Shown piece after piece: positions 10,774-22,979 of a DNA stretch of 64,000 nt. The position numbers and the translations under genes were made by a program. Each line of letters begins with the position of its first letter. Positions within the stretch are counted from its first letter, which is position 1. Location of the stretch: positions 202,883-266,882 of the forward strand of contig FJUW01000062.1 of the NCBI GenBank assembly GCA_900074885.1. Direction: 5' to 3'. The notes beneath the pieces were generated by a model that was not told the origin of the DNA, did not search any database, and saw only the letters and a list, made by a program, of their open reading frames with translations. The DNA is from Rhynchosporium graminicola. Taxonomy: Eukaryota > Ascomycota > Leotiomycetes > Helotiales > Ploettnerulaceae.

Positions 10774-11826
10774 GATTGCGATTTGGTCGTATTGTCAAGT
10801 CGCAAATGGATTGAACGATACACGCGTCTGCTCGTACACCTTAGGGGTTGACTGTGTTTTGTCGTACGGGGAGATCAGGTCTAGTCGCCAGAAGAAGAAA
10901 TCATGAGCGTAGGTAATTAGGCATAGTAGCCAAAATCGTCTAGTAGTATTAGTTAGAACATGCCTCGGGATGGGTTGCTGGGCGCAGTATATTATTTATC
11001 GTAGAGAAAGCATGTCGAGCTGGTAGATAGGGGAAGAGGGCGAGGGAGGGAGGGAGAGAGAACACTTTGCTTCAATACTCGTCGTACGGGAAGAAGAGAA
11101 AAGAATGAAATGGCTGGTGTATACACCAGTCCATCTATACTGGTACTGCCTGGTACGGCTGACTGCCTACTTTGATGCCGCGGACAGGACTCGCGGTGTG
11201 CGGCACAGTTCAGGGGGCGAGGCTGAGCATTGGGGGTACGGAGATGTAGGTCGTACAGCCTCGTGTTTGATTGGCCAAGAAGAGCGGGCAGGGGTGTCGA
11301 CTATTACTAAGCTGGGGTCTGCTTGTGACTGGCCAGTCGTGAGTCTGGCCGACAGGGAATGACTGGCAACGAAATTCAATTCCACCGTAGGCGGAGCGGC
11401 AAGCCGGCTTTTTTGAATAATCTCCTTTTCTCCTCTCAATTATCCCAGTCAACAACAGTCCTTCGCTTCAAAACCGACCAATTCACTCATAGGTACATCT
11501 ATCTATATATGATGAACATCTCCCTCCCCCTCGCCTCTGATTATCTCCATCCAGCTTCATTTTCATTCATCAAGCAATCAATCAATCAATCAATCAGTCA
11601 CTTCATCAATCGCCCCCAATTTCGTGCTCCCGTCACAGGAAAAACCTGGAAAGGACTTCTGGTCTGATCTCGCCTATGGGAAATGATATTTCTGCACTAG
11701 AAAGCCGTCCTCCGTCTGTCTCAACTTCTGCCCGTTCTCCACCACTATTTGTACCTGCACTGTAGTTCACCAAAAACTTTCCTCTTCCCCACAATTTTCT
11801 TCCTCTCTCACCTATCGACCGCTTCA
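10774..11826. promoter_or_regulatory. Divergent promoter region with two palindromes, transporter 2 and ERG9
   Basis: Contains a perfect 16-base palindrome at 11114-11129 (CTGGTGTATACACCAG) and a perfect 12-base palindrome at 11327-11338 (GACTGGCCAGTC). The second is followed by further TCTGGCC and ACTGGC words to about 11368. A reverse CCAAT box lies near 11271. A (CAAT)n run at 11575-11597 sits closer to ERG9. No gene seen. Confidence 0.5.
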
Positions 11827-13449
11827 ATGGGTTTACTCGCTCAGTTTCTATATTTTTCAGTTCATCCAAATCAGCTGAGATCAATTTTACAATGGTAAGT
11901 CTGGCTGGAGCTTCTTCATGCTTCATCTGGCTTCATCCGAACATCGTCTGAAGCTGCTTCGTCTGCTAATTCATCACCAGGAAACTATGGCACGATCCTG
12001 TACATCTGCGCAACCCGGACAACGAGTCCGCAAATCTGCGAGAATGTTTCAAATACCTTGAGATGACCAGCCGGAGTTTCAGCGCAGTCATTCAAGAACT
12101 CAACCCAGAACTACTCGTCCCAGTCGCACTCTTCTACCTGATCCTGCGAGGTCTCGATACGATCGAGGATGATATGACAATACCCTTGGAAACGAAAGAG
12201 CCAACTTTGAGGAATTTCCAGCACATACTCGAGGAGGAGGGCTGGACATTCACTGAAAACGGACCGGATGAGAAGGATCGAGAACTGCTGGTACACTTCG
12301 ATGTGATTATCGCAGAATTCAAACTGGTCAAGCCAGCATACAGGGACATTATTAAGGACATTACCGAGAAGATGGGCAATGGTATGGCCGACTATGCCAA
12401 TAATGCCGAGCACAATATTCACGGTGTCAGCACTATCAAGGACTACGAGCTATACTGCCATTACGTAGCTGGTCTGGTTGGAGACGGTCTGACAAGATTA
12501 TTCGTGGAGAGCAAACTTGCAAACCCAGCACTTATTAAGCGGCCAGAACTATCTGAATCAATGGGTCAATTTCTACAGAAGACCAACATCATTCGTGATA
12601 TCCGAGAGGATTTCGATGACAAAAGGCGTTTCTGGCCCAAGGAGATCTGGTCCAAGCATGTCTCAAATTTCGAAGATCTTTTCGACCCCCAGAATTTAGA
12701 CACTGCCTTGAATTGCAGTTCGGAGATGGTCCTTAACTCCCTCCGCAACGCCGACGAGTGTTTGTTCTACATGGCCGGCATCAAGGACCAAAGTGTATTC
12801 AACTTCGTTGCAATTCCGCAGTCCATGGCAATAGCGACCTTGGAGCTTGTGTTCCGTAATCCAGATATCTTTCAGAAGAACGTTAAGATCACGAAGGGGG
12901 ATGCGTGTAAATTGATGATGGAGTCAACGCAGAATCTACGATCAGTTTGTGAGATCTTCAAGAGATATATCGCAAGGATACACAACAAGAACACACCGAA
13001 AGATCCAAATTACCTCGAAATCAGCATTGCCTGTGCCAAGGTAAGATATATCGTCTCTTACAATAAATGACTGCTAACAGGTCAGGTTGAACAATTCATC
13101 GAGTCCATCTTCCCCAGCCAAGATCCTAAGGCCTTATCTCTCATCCATAAGGGCGAGAGCGAACCTGTCGCTGCGAAGACATCTGCAGAGGCATTCGAAG
13201 CCAAGAAGGATGTCTTCTTCCTGTTGTTGGCAGTCTTGGGAACCCTATTCGTGATATCGGGATTGATGGTAAGCATTACACAGGCTCAACTAGCACTCCG
13301 CTAACACGCTCCAGATCGGCGCTGCATATTTGGCAGGTGCACGCTTTGACATTGCTCTACGGGAGCTAAGCGCTGGCAATCTCTTTCCAAACTCCAGTGT
13401 CGGCGAGGAAGCTCAGGCGCTACTCACACCCGATCACGTCGAGCTATAA
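11827..13449 (+). CDS. ERG9: Squalene synthase (farnesyl-diphosphate farnesyltransferase)
   Basis: Four exons: 11827-11894, 11981-13040, 13086-13268 and 13315-13449, 481 residues. It condenses two farnesyl diphosphates to presqualene diphosphate and reduces this to squalene with NADPH, the first committed step to ergosterol, on the cytosolic face of the ER. The two aspartate-rich motifs that bind Mg and diphosphate are seen: DTIED at 82-86 and DIRED at 229-233. The N-terminal [17 protein letters not shown] joins across the first intron and matches fungal ERG9, so the ATG at 12063 inside exon 2 (residue 51) is not the start. A C-terminal membrane anchor ([18 protein letters not shown], then GAAYLAG) spans the last intron. 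Length is normal for fungi. The last 35 residues are luminal or disordered. Confidence 0.95.
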
Positions 13450-16135
13450 GTTTGCCTCCCTTCCTCCTTGTTTAATATACCACCAGTGTTCATGTTTCCA
13501 CGGCGTTAATGGGAGCGACATACTCTGTATCATAAGACTGAACTAATAATCATTGCATGAATGCAAGCAATTTCGACCTCCAGATTCACTGACTCGACCT
13601 GTCTTGAGGCGCCTTTGGGTATGTTTGCATGTTTTCTCCTTATCCTCGGGGGTGTGGAGATTGTGAGATGTGGGATGTGGCCTCAAAACTAGCACGGATG
13701 TCAAATTGCAATTCGGTCCTTTTAATGACTGTTCGTTGTGCCGAAGATGTGCTGAAATCAAATGCTGCGATTGTCCTGTGATGGGAACGGCTTCTGCAGA
13801 CCTCTCTTCTCTATAGGGAGGGGCAGTCGACGGATCACATACATTTACGTTGAGGGATAGTTTGTTTCTTCGAATTTGAGGAGTTCTAGAAAAATGGGCG
13901 GGATGGATTTGTGGAGATGTGTTAAGGGAGTGAACTAGGTAAGGTAGGGATTCGGAGTAGTGTAGGGCTGTCTTCCTCGCTATACTGCTTGTCATCAATT
14001 TTGGTACTTGCTTACTATTAATTAAATCGTCATCTTTACTTCTGATTTTTTTTCTTCTCGCTCAAATGTGAAGGGGTGAATCGCCATGTTGTTCTCAATG
14101 GGATTTCCCTGTTGATACATGAAAGAGGTTTCCGATTCCCATGGCCTGTCTTTTCTTATCCGTACAGCTTCCCATTGTTAACCTTCGTCTTTTTAATGGC
14201 ATTAAGATGTCGGCTGTTGTTCAAACACAACTACCACCTTTCTTTCTGATCACTGTACAACGACGTTAGTGGTGTGATGTTGCGCATTTCAGTCTTGGTG
14301 CAGAGTTCAATACCAGCTCTCGTTTCCGTTCGCATCCTGCCTCAAGACTTCGTCCGAGCTTCAATATCTGCAAGACGAAAATATGAATACTCCAGGAAGG
14401 GAGACAAAAAGGAACCCTCCCTATCACACCTGAAGTTCCCTTGATATTACTTCATCTGCGTCTCCAGCGTCATCATCATCGCCAGCACCAACCTCTGCTT
14501 TACACCGGACTTCCAAAACCCTGACCAATAACTGGTTGAAGATGTATCCAAACATTCATTCACCAGCCTATACCCACTATAGCTGAAAGGGTGCTTCGTG
14601 ATCGATCTACGGTTCTATTCGAACCCTTTCATTGTATAGTCGCAGTCTCTTCTTTATTTAAACCTTCAGTCATACATATGATCACCGTCTTCATCGCCCA
14701 TTATGGTAACAGCATTGACTTCCATTTTTAGACACCTTATTCCCGACACTCGCACCATATCCTCACTCAGATATGCCGCAAAGGTTCGACGCTTGAGGTG
14801 ATCAGCGTATGATCAAAATTACTAACTATCTCCTTCGAGATCTTGCTCTATCATTTTGTTGAGTGTAGAACTGGGGCAATCCCCAAGAAGCCTCCCTCCC
14901 TACCGCTCATTAGCTGCCTATTCGATAGATCTGACGCCTATTCCCTTTCTCGTTATCGTCGGCGGCGGCATGTCCACCTCCATCTTGCCAATCGAACCTC
15001 GCTACCTTATTTACGCCCCACAAAATTTCCCTTCCAACACATACCCCAATAAGGCCAAGCCCTCCATCAGCGTACGAATATTAGGTTGGACAGTGATCAT
15101 GGAAACATGCATCCCAACACATCCTAATGGTACGTTCCGGCATCCAGAAGCGGTAGCTCAGGTAGCAGCACTCGCTGTCGGGTTTAGATGCGATTCAAAA
15201 TCGGAAAATGGTTAGCCCTTTGGCTCAGATCACCCGTCTCTCCTGTCACGGGAGCGACGGGTCTGGGTTTTGATTTTTTTACCAATTTTTGGCCTTTTGT
15301 TTTTCAAATTCTTCGATTTTGGTGTTTTTGTGGGGCAGAAAGGGGTTTGTTGATGTTGGCGCGTCATGCGAAGAGGTTGACCTGCGCCACGTTGTATGGC
15401 TAGTCCTATTTGATTTACGTGCAACTTTTACATGCAACTTTTCTCATGACTGCTTTCTCACAGTCTCATTGTAATCCGGTGAAAGAATGCTCAGGTTTTC
15501 ATATATAGTTCTCAAACCCAAGTAGGCTTATAACACTCTTTGGTGTTGCTTTCCCCATCCTCGACACATGATCCAGCAGCAGTTTGTTGGATGATTCTAC
15601 ATCCTGTGTAAACAAATATTAGTAAAGAACAGTAAGCTCAGGCTGTGGCTAGCGTGATTGAATGATTCACACATCAGGCAAGTAGCTATTGCAATTTGAA
15701 TTCTCAACTCAACCCACTGCCTGGGCATCGCTAGAAATCAGCTCGTGGCAACACAGAGTCCCGTAAAGGCTCTTCTCATTCCGTATACGCAATCGCCAAT
15801 TGCAACCTGGAGGGTATGTTCCAGACTAAAGCAGAATTACAACTGACACCTTGCTGCGAAGTCCCGAATCCCCGTGGAATGCGCGTTTGTGATGGCGATG
15901 ATCAAGAGATGAGAGCAATTGCACGACTAATAAGGACTCAGAGAAGTCATATTTTGGAAGGTATCTTCATTCAATCATCACTCGTAAGCCCAAAAATCAT
16001 ACTAGTACCACTTTTCATCTCGCTAAAATGCACATCACAACCCCGAACGAACACACAGAAAACACTCACCACCACCCCCTACGAAAATCTCCCATTCATC
16101 CGCTCCCGGGGCTCCGCACCTGACTGGCGCCGTCT
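13450..16135. other. Long gap, no gene recognised
   Basis: 2.7 kb without a convincing coding region on either strand. Open frames are short, have no family resemblance and cannot be joined by good splice sites. A compact, nearly perfect hairpin lies at 15233-15261. Composition is ordinary, not RIP-like. Confidence 0.55.
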
Positions 16136-16921
16136 TCAAGCTCTCCGTCTGCTCAATCTGCTTCTTCCACCAACATTCGCCCACCTCCTCCCCTGCAACG
16201 TCTCTCTCGCTCGCTCCGCCGCCTCCTCCGCCAACACTCTCTCCCCTTGCTCCGCCCACTCGTCCACACTCCAGATGGTTCGAACACCTCTGTAGACCCG
16301 CTCGAAATGGGAGGGGGCAGGGTTGTTGTAGAGAGGGAGGTCGTCTTGCTGGAAGGCGACTATCCCATCGTCTTCCTCATCCTCGTATGCGGGATGAAGG
16401 GGAGGGCTTGCTGATTCGGAGTTGGTTCGGTCGGGGTCGCTTTTGCTGCTGCTGTGGTTGGACGGAGTGTTGGGGTGAGAAGAGGGCGAAAGGGAGATGG
16501 TGCGATCGGGATCTGCGTCCGAAGATGGGACGGCAGCGACAATCTCCTCTCCAAGTTCCAATTCCGACATCTCGTTGTCGTTCTCTTCGTCATCGGAGAT
16601 GACGACAACTTCTCGGACGATCTTAATATCGTCGTCATCTTCCTCATTTTCGTGGTACACCACTCCATCTGATGCAACGGACGGAGGACCAGCCCCTGCC
16701 GAACCATCAGATGGAGCGCGCACCGAACCGTTCAGTGAGAGGAGCGAGATGTCGTCGTCGTAACGACCGACGTTTGGGTTGTAGAAAAACTGTATGCCGG
16801 GGAGATAAATAGGGCCTTGCGGCGAGGGAGGTGCTTGGCGAGGGCGAGCTACCCGGGCGTTGCTCAACTGCTGCAGAGGGCTTTGGATACCGAGAAGGTT
16901 CTGGGATCGTGTTCGGGCCAT
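16136..16921 (-). CDS. Unknown acidic small protein with a SUMO-interacting-like motif
   Basis: One exon of 261 residues starting MARTRSQNLLG. The frame is open for 36 further codons upstream with another Met, but the region after this Met looks more protein-like and has a good start context (CAACAATGG). Features are a Pro/Arg-rich N-terminus, IYLPGIQFFYNPNVGRYDDD at 38-57, an acidic stretch holding VVVISDDEE at 105-113 (the pattern of a SUMO-interacting motif, preceded by EEDDDD), a Ser/Pro/Asp-rich middle, and a C-terminal amphipathic segment with WSVDEWAEQGERVLAEEAAERA, followed by a basic tail. No family recognised. The opposite strand also has open frames, but they lack structure. Could be a lineage-specific nuclear protein; that is inference. 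Confidence 0.55.
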   Translation of the reverse strand: MARTRSQNLLGIQSPLQQLSNARVARPRQAPPSPQGPIYLPGIQFFYNPNVGRYDDDISLLSLNGSVRAPSDGSAGAGPPSVASDGVVYHENEEDDDDIKIVREVVVISDDEENDNEMSELELGEEIVAAVPSSDADPDRTISLSPSSHPNTPSNHSSSKSDPDRTNSESASPPLHPAYEDEEDDGIVAFQQDDLPLYNNPAPSHFERVYRGVRTIWSVDEWAEQGERVLAEEAAERARETLQGRRWANVGGRSRLSRRRA

Positions 16922-19900
16922 TGTTGCTGGTGAGGTGGTGAGATGGGATGTGAGGCGAGGGGTGGTTGAGAGGAGAGTGAGGAGGTATGGTGTTGATATG
17001 AAGAAAGGATGATGTCGATTGATGTTCAAGTGGTGAACAAAGTCGGGAAGTGGTCGAAAGAGTTGCTTTGACAGTGGTATCGTGAGAAGTGATGTTCGCC
17101 GAGCTGATGTTGCTGAGGAGAAAATTCAAGAAAAGGTCTAAGTTTCTCCAAGGATTGAAGAATATATAAATCGCCTCCTGCGCAGCCATTCTGACTATTG
17201 AGAGCGGTTTGGTATTGTTCATGATAGCTGGTGATTCTTACTATTGATCTTTGTTTACTACTCGCTTACTATTGTGGTTATGGAACAATAGGGGTTGGGA
17301 TTAATTAAGCGAGCTTGACTGGAAAGGAACACTTCTACAGTAAAGACGGGAATCTGGACTTCATAATCGGTTTTATATAAGTACAATAGCTACTTCCATT
17401 TTGCATACTATAAGTGATCTCCAATCTAATGATACCTGTGAGCTATTTTACTTTACTATGAATATCAAAAGGCGAGTAAGAAGTCAAGCCGTCGAAACGC
17501 CTAGCAACGTTGAAATTAAATAACGATATTCGAGCTGACTATGTAATCACAACTAATGAAGCGCCTATGAATAATTATATTGAAGAACTAATAGATAAGT
17601 TCCTTCTTATATCGCCGGAAGGTTTTCTGTGATGATAGTGTTTATCGAGGATATAATATAATACTTTCCCTAGCTTATACATTTGGGCTGCTAAATTCCT
17701 CTTACTCACTATACAGAAACTTGATATGTAGATATTATCTCAAAGGCTACCTTTTACGATTAGCTGAAATAATTCAAGAGACCCTTGACGACTCACTTTC
17801 ATGGAGAAGAGCCTATATCTATTAGGTATTAAAGATTGAGATACTCTTCTAATATTTATTTCAAGTAGTATTTATAATCTTTTATTGAGGATTAAATTAT
17901 TAATAGTGCTTTAGGGATATCTTCGCCAGGATAATATCAAGATAAGGGAATATCTACCTGCTGTTAGAACCTAAACCCTTTAATTCTAACTTCAATTAAG
18001 TAAGGCAGACTTCAAGATCTCTTACTAGTTTAAGATAGCGATTTATTAAAGATTACTAATATTATATAGAATTAGCTAAAAGCCTATATTTCATCCTGAA
18101 TTTTATTATTAATATTCCTTTCGGATAATAGCTTTTGTAGCTAAAGTCCTCGAAGCTAGTACGAATAGCGATAAAGAAATTCACCTCATTCGTCTATACT
18201 GGTCTTTGACGAAGGATATAATCCCTGGCTACTAGATATCCTCCTCGATTTTTATTGAGCTTCTTATGTTGTCATAAATCCAAGAATAACGACGGAATAG
18301 CTAACCATTATTTTAAATGATAGACAGGTTGATTGATATACTGCTGCTATATAACTCGTAAAGGTAACAGCTAGCGTATATCCTCGAGTTGGACCCCAGA
18401 CATGAGTAAAGGTAAGACGGGAGATGAAAGTATTAGCCTCAGGTTCGAAGTTGAGACTGGGTTAGGTATTGGTATACCTTTGAGTGTCATACTGATCGGA
18501 GTTGGAATATTTTCTACGTACGTAGAAGTAGTATAGCGGGAGAGCGGATGTTTCTGCTGCTGGCATTACAGGTAATAGTAGAATTGCCCTGATAGATGAT
18601 AGTGTATATATTATTCGTGGATTATATGAAATTCAAGGTGATAACTACACAAATATATAGGCGAAAGTGAAAGCATACTCGCTTTGAGTATATAATATAG
18701 ATAGATAAGAAGGCATCAGGAATAAGGGCTATATATATAAGCTATAGTAAGTATTATGATTATATCGAGGATATTATATTATTAACTCAAAACTTATATA
18801 TTTTCATTAACGAAAGTTCCGTAACTGATCATAAAGGATATACTAGTCTGTACACGTAAACAGGGCTATAATAGGCGAAGGAAGACTGCCTTGAATATAT
18901 CTAACCGCCTTCACTCTATTGATTTTCTACTGGTATTCTTCTCTATACGTATTATAAATCAGATAGATCGTTCGAATATCGATGTTTGAGGTGCGTTTAC
19001 AGGCGACATAATATCTCTTCGCAAAGAAGAGTCAATCGTCACTCGCCATTGAGCAGTAGATAGCACGTGTGCTAATTTAAGATAGGAATAAACTTACGTG
19101 TAGGAAATCAATTACTGGGATAGTAACCCTGCGGTCAGATTGAATAACACAGATTTCGCATGCTAGAGCTATCAAGTGATATATGTTGGGGGTTCAAGAC
19201 ACGAGATATTCGATAATTGCTTGACTTGATCCCGGCCAAGAAAGGCTATTCATCCATTCGGATCTATGAACAGTTATGTGTTTATACATCATGGAGTAGT
19301 CTCAGGACACGAGCAAGGGGTTCACTCTCGGAAAAAACTTCAGATTATTTCTTTTGAAGAACATGTCATTGCGACACGCTGGTTCTTGCAACCTTTTCAA
19401 TTTGAAGTGTTGCCCAGGGAATCCTATTCGAAAACAGGTAATTCTGGAAGTTCAATAGACGGTGGCATATGCTGTGTAACCTTCTTCGCATGTTCCACCG
19501 GATGTGGTATGCATAGAATTCGAATGCCTGGAACATGTGCAAAAATAGCGCATCATGTCTGATCCCAGCGTATGATATCGCAGCAACTCTTCCAGAATCT
19601 TTCTCGAAGAAGCCAAGCATGTGCTGGAGATGTTGGTGGAATCGGCGGTGACTGGTGACTGGTCACTTACCAGGGCTCCTAAGCGAGGCACGAGAACTGT
19701 CTTCCGAACGAGGTGCTCAATAGTGTTGTTTCTGTTGGCTTATCAATATCTGGACCCCTCATTCTTGAACAGGAGATTGGGCGATTAGCCGTTTCATGGT
19801 TGGACCGATAAAGAGGAGATCTTTTCGGCATGCACGCTCAGATTACCGACGGATCTGTTCCTTGTAGTATTGATCGAGATTCCCGATGTACGTGAGGATA

Positions 19901-20127
19901 CCGAATATTCCACTGATCCTACCCGGGCCCGCCTGGCAGTGCGTACCGCAAGTAGACAAAGGTACACATTGCTTCCCAAGTCCACATGAGATTCTGAATA
20001 GAGAGCCAAGAGTTTGTTGTTTTTGATCCTTTGTTGAGGAGGTACCCAAGAACTTAAAAGGCAAAGAAGGCTCAAGATATGTCGCAGTCTCTCCAATCAC
20101 CTCAGGTTCATATTTCTATCCCTAAGC
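16922..20127. other. Gene-free stretch around an AT-rich island
   Basis: About 3.2 kb with no intact gene. The middle part is the AT-rich relic described separately; 19.0-20.1 kb is of ordinary composition and holds the upstream region of the carboxypeptidase gene. Short open frames near 19.3-20.1 kb are not supported. Confidence 0.55.
17230..19050. repeat. AT-rich degenerate island, probable RIP-damaged repeat relic
   Basis: Base composition changes sharply from the flanks: long runs of A/T words, stops in all frames, and no open frame of note. This fits an old transposon copy damaged by C-to-T mutation. No domain could be read, so the element type is unknown. CpA and TpG words are more common here than in the 57.8-64 kb block, so the damage is milder or the sequence different. 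Confidence 0.5.
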
Positions 20128-22194
20128 ATGCTTTATTCCAACTATCTTCATGTCTTGGCAATCGTGTCTCTTGTTGGAGCTCTACAAAGCCCTCATCAGC
20201 AAGCAGCAAAGTGTCTCCGGAAACTCGTACCACCCAATCCCACTAAAGAGGCCCCTCGCACGCCGAATGGAGGTCTTTTCCTGAATACAAAAAGTGCCAG
20301 TGAGCTAGTTGGGTCATCGAATCCTCTGGACAAGCTAACTCTCATAGAATTCGCTGTCAAAGGCAGTAATTTGCCAGAAGTCGACGTACGTTTGATCTCC
20401 TGGATGCGCTTGACATATCGTCTATTGCGCGTTGACACCCGTTAAACTTGATTTTTGTCTTCCTACCCAATGAGATGAGAGATGGCGAGTTTATGACTAA
20501 TAATCAGCTTCCAATTGCAGTTCAACATTGGTGAATCGTACGCTGGCTCCTTACCAATCGGTCCTCCATATGTGGCAAATGCAAACAATCTCTGGTTCTG
20601 GTTTTTCCCCTCAACAAATCCAGCTGCCAAGAAAGAGATTGTCATCTGGCTAGCCGGAGGACCTGGCTGTAGTTCACTCCAAGGTGTACTCCAGGAACAT
20701 GGTAATCTACCTGAGCCTTTAATATATCAAAAGTCTGACTTTGCTAGGCCCATTTCTCTGGCAAAGTGGAACAAACGAACCGGTCTCTAACCGTAAGTTT
20801 CCTCCCATTTGGAAAACTTCGTTTGCCAACACATCTCCAAACGTAAAGACAGTACTGAAACACTGAACAGCTTTCAGTTGGAATAAGCTAACAAACGTCA
20901 TCTACATCGATCAGCCTGTTGGGACTGGATTCTCTCAAGGAAGCATTCTGGTCAATAACGAGACTGATGTAGCTAATCACTTCATGGGATTCTGGAAGAA
21001 CTTCGTTGACACATTTTCAATCCAAGGGTACAAGATATTCTTGACTGGCGAAAGTTTTGCCGGACAATATATCCCCTATATCGCCAAATCCATGCTTGAC
21101 ACCAGGGACAAGACATACTTCAATGTCTCTGGTGTTCAGATAAATGATCCCGCGATCAATAACCGAGATATTCTGCAACATGGCAAGTTCAAGTTCATTA
21201 ACAGAATAGCGTGGCAATGAAGCTAATCATCACAGTACCCGCTGTACCTGCTCTGGAGAAGTAAGTCGCTACGAATTTGTTGTTATGTAGCTTCTGCGGA
21301 ACCTTCCTAACTTGAGTCTTAGATACAACAATGTCATTGGCTTAGACAGTAGCACTGTGGCCAATGTCAAAGCTCTGGCAGATGCTTGTGGCTACACAAG
21401 TTATCATGCCGAACATACTTCAACTTTCCCTCCTTCTGGACCAATTCCAGATCCCCCCAGCTCTGGTACCGACTGCATCACTTGGAACTATATAGTCGGT
21501 GCAGCCTTTGCTGCAAACCCGTGCTTCAATGTCTACCACCTTACGGATTCGTGCCCGGCACTCTGGACAGAACTTGGGGTCCCGACTGTGCCATTCGCGC
21601 CATCTACTCCATCCACTTACTTCAATCGTGCTGATGTTCAGAGAGCCATCCACGCCCCTCGAACAGACTTTCTGGTGTGCGATAAGAAAGACAACGTGTT
21701 CCCAACTGGAGAAGATCTATCACCTCCCTCTGGTCTTGGACCCCTTTCCTCTGTGATTGAGCGCACCAAAAATGTCATCATTGCACATGGGCTTCTCGAT
21801 TTCCTTCTCTTCGCTGACGGCTCACTGATCACCATCCAGAACATGGTATGTAAACCTGAAACACTTCAAAAAGGACCTATCCAACATCTTCCGCTCTTCT
21901 TGCCACAAGCACTATCAGAGATCATAGCTAACAAGTTTCGAGACCTGGGACGGGCTTCAGGGATTTCGCACACCTCCGAGCCCAACGTCCAACTTCTTCG
22001 TCCCACAAAGCGCTACAGCTGGCTCGGGACTTCAAGGAGTCACTCATACCGAGCGAGGACTGACCTTTGTGACGGTGAATTTAGCCGGTCACTACATCGC
22101 GCAACACACACCCGGAGTTGCTTACCGGCAGTTGGAATTTCTCCTTGGGAGAATTTCGAGCCTGGAACAGCAGGGCACGTTCACTACGGACTAG
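20128..22194 (+). CDS. Secreted serine carboxypeptidase (peptidase family S10)
   Basis: Seven exons: 20128-20385, 20521-20701, 20748-20792, 20871-21182, 21236-21260, 21323-21845 and 21943-22194, 531 residues. A signal peptide (LHVLAIVSLVGAL) leads, then a propeptide-like segment. It would remove C-terminal residues from peptides outside the cell or in the vacuole. The catalytic triad is visible: Ser in GESFAGQYIP, Asp in HGLLDFLLFADG and His in NLAGHYIAQHTP. The oxyanion/substrate segment reads WLAGGPGCSS where S10 enzymes normally have WLNGGPGCSS, so the carboxylate-binding Asn is Ala. The intron at 21183-21235 uses a GC-AG pair with consensus GCAAGT. The last intron removes stops and restores TWDGLQGF after TIQNM. 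Several N-glycosylation sites occur. It lies beside another secreted hydrolase gene. Confidence 0.88.
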
Positions 22195-22979
22195 AGTCGC
22201 GATAGAGAGCAGAAAGAAGGAGACGAAAATGAACATGAGGAGATTGAGGGAAGCGAAGTGCTGAGCAGGGCGATTAATCGTTGCGCGAACACTTTAAGAA
22301 ACCAATGACTATCTTCAAGCTACATTTTGCTACTCATGATATATAAGTAAGTGCGCAGATGTTCCTATCGGCCTGATAGAGTGAATTTGAAACTTAAAAC
22401 CCCATACACTAATAATTCGCTGCTGCACTATATTTCGGGAAGTGCGAAGTAAATCAACAATGCGGAGTAAGACTTCTCATGTTATTACGTTATTACGATT
22501 TTATCCGTTGCCATTTTAGCCAGTTACCCTTGATTGAAGCGCTATATTCCTATATTAAATCCAGAGATTCATAAAGTTTGTCCATCAATCGTAGATCTCG
22601 CTGCTACCCTGTGAGATCTGTTCAGCCGTGCCGAAATGACGATATACAGGCGCACCTCTCACGAAACAAGTATTCAATCTGATGTGACATCGGGTGAAAC
22701 CTCCTCACATTAATTAGTTACTCTGTGGACGGGCCGAGGCGAGCCGTTATATCCCAATTGGGCATTTCAAGGGATCGAAAGTTCAGTTGAAGAGTTATTG
22801 GTTACCTGGCTATTACTGAGGACGAGCTTCTAACCGATGCCGGGCCAGCTTCTTATAAAGCGCTTTACGCTACCAAGAAAAAATTGAAGGTCTTGATAAT
22901 AAAGCCATCCAGTTTCATAGCACAATTTTCCCGTCGCTTGTCAATCGCTTCCAACTCAATAATTTGACCGCGCCCCATT
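22195..22979. other. Gap between two secreted-enzyme genes
   Basis: Somewhat AT-rich noncoding stretch of 0.8 kb. It holds the 3' flank of the carboxypeptidase gene and the promoter of the GH43 gene. No repeat or gene seen. Confidence 0.55.

Noticed and set aside
12063..13070. ATG at 12063 as start of squalene synthase
   Set aside because: The upstream in-frame exon parts encode KLWHDPV and the N-terminal [11 protein letters not shown], both conserved in ERG9; the ATG is internal.
13543..13998. 151-codon minus-strand open frame
   Set aside because: Composition is not protein-like, there is no family match, and no neighbouring exon could be joined.
14608..14624. GGTTCTATTCGAACC resembling a tRNA T arm
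   Set aside because: The loop is only five bases, and no acceptor, D or anticodon arm fits upstream.
14843..15215. Two overlapping short open frames after ERG9
   Set aside because: No recognisable domain, no signal and no plausible splice partners.
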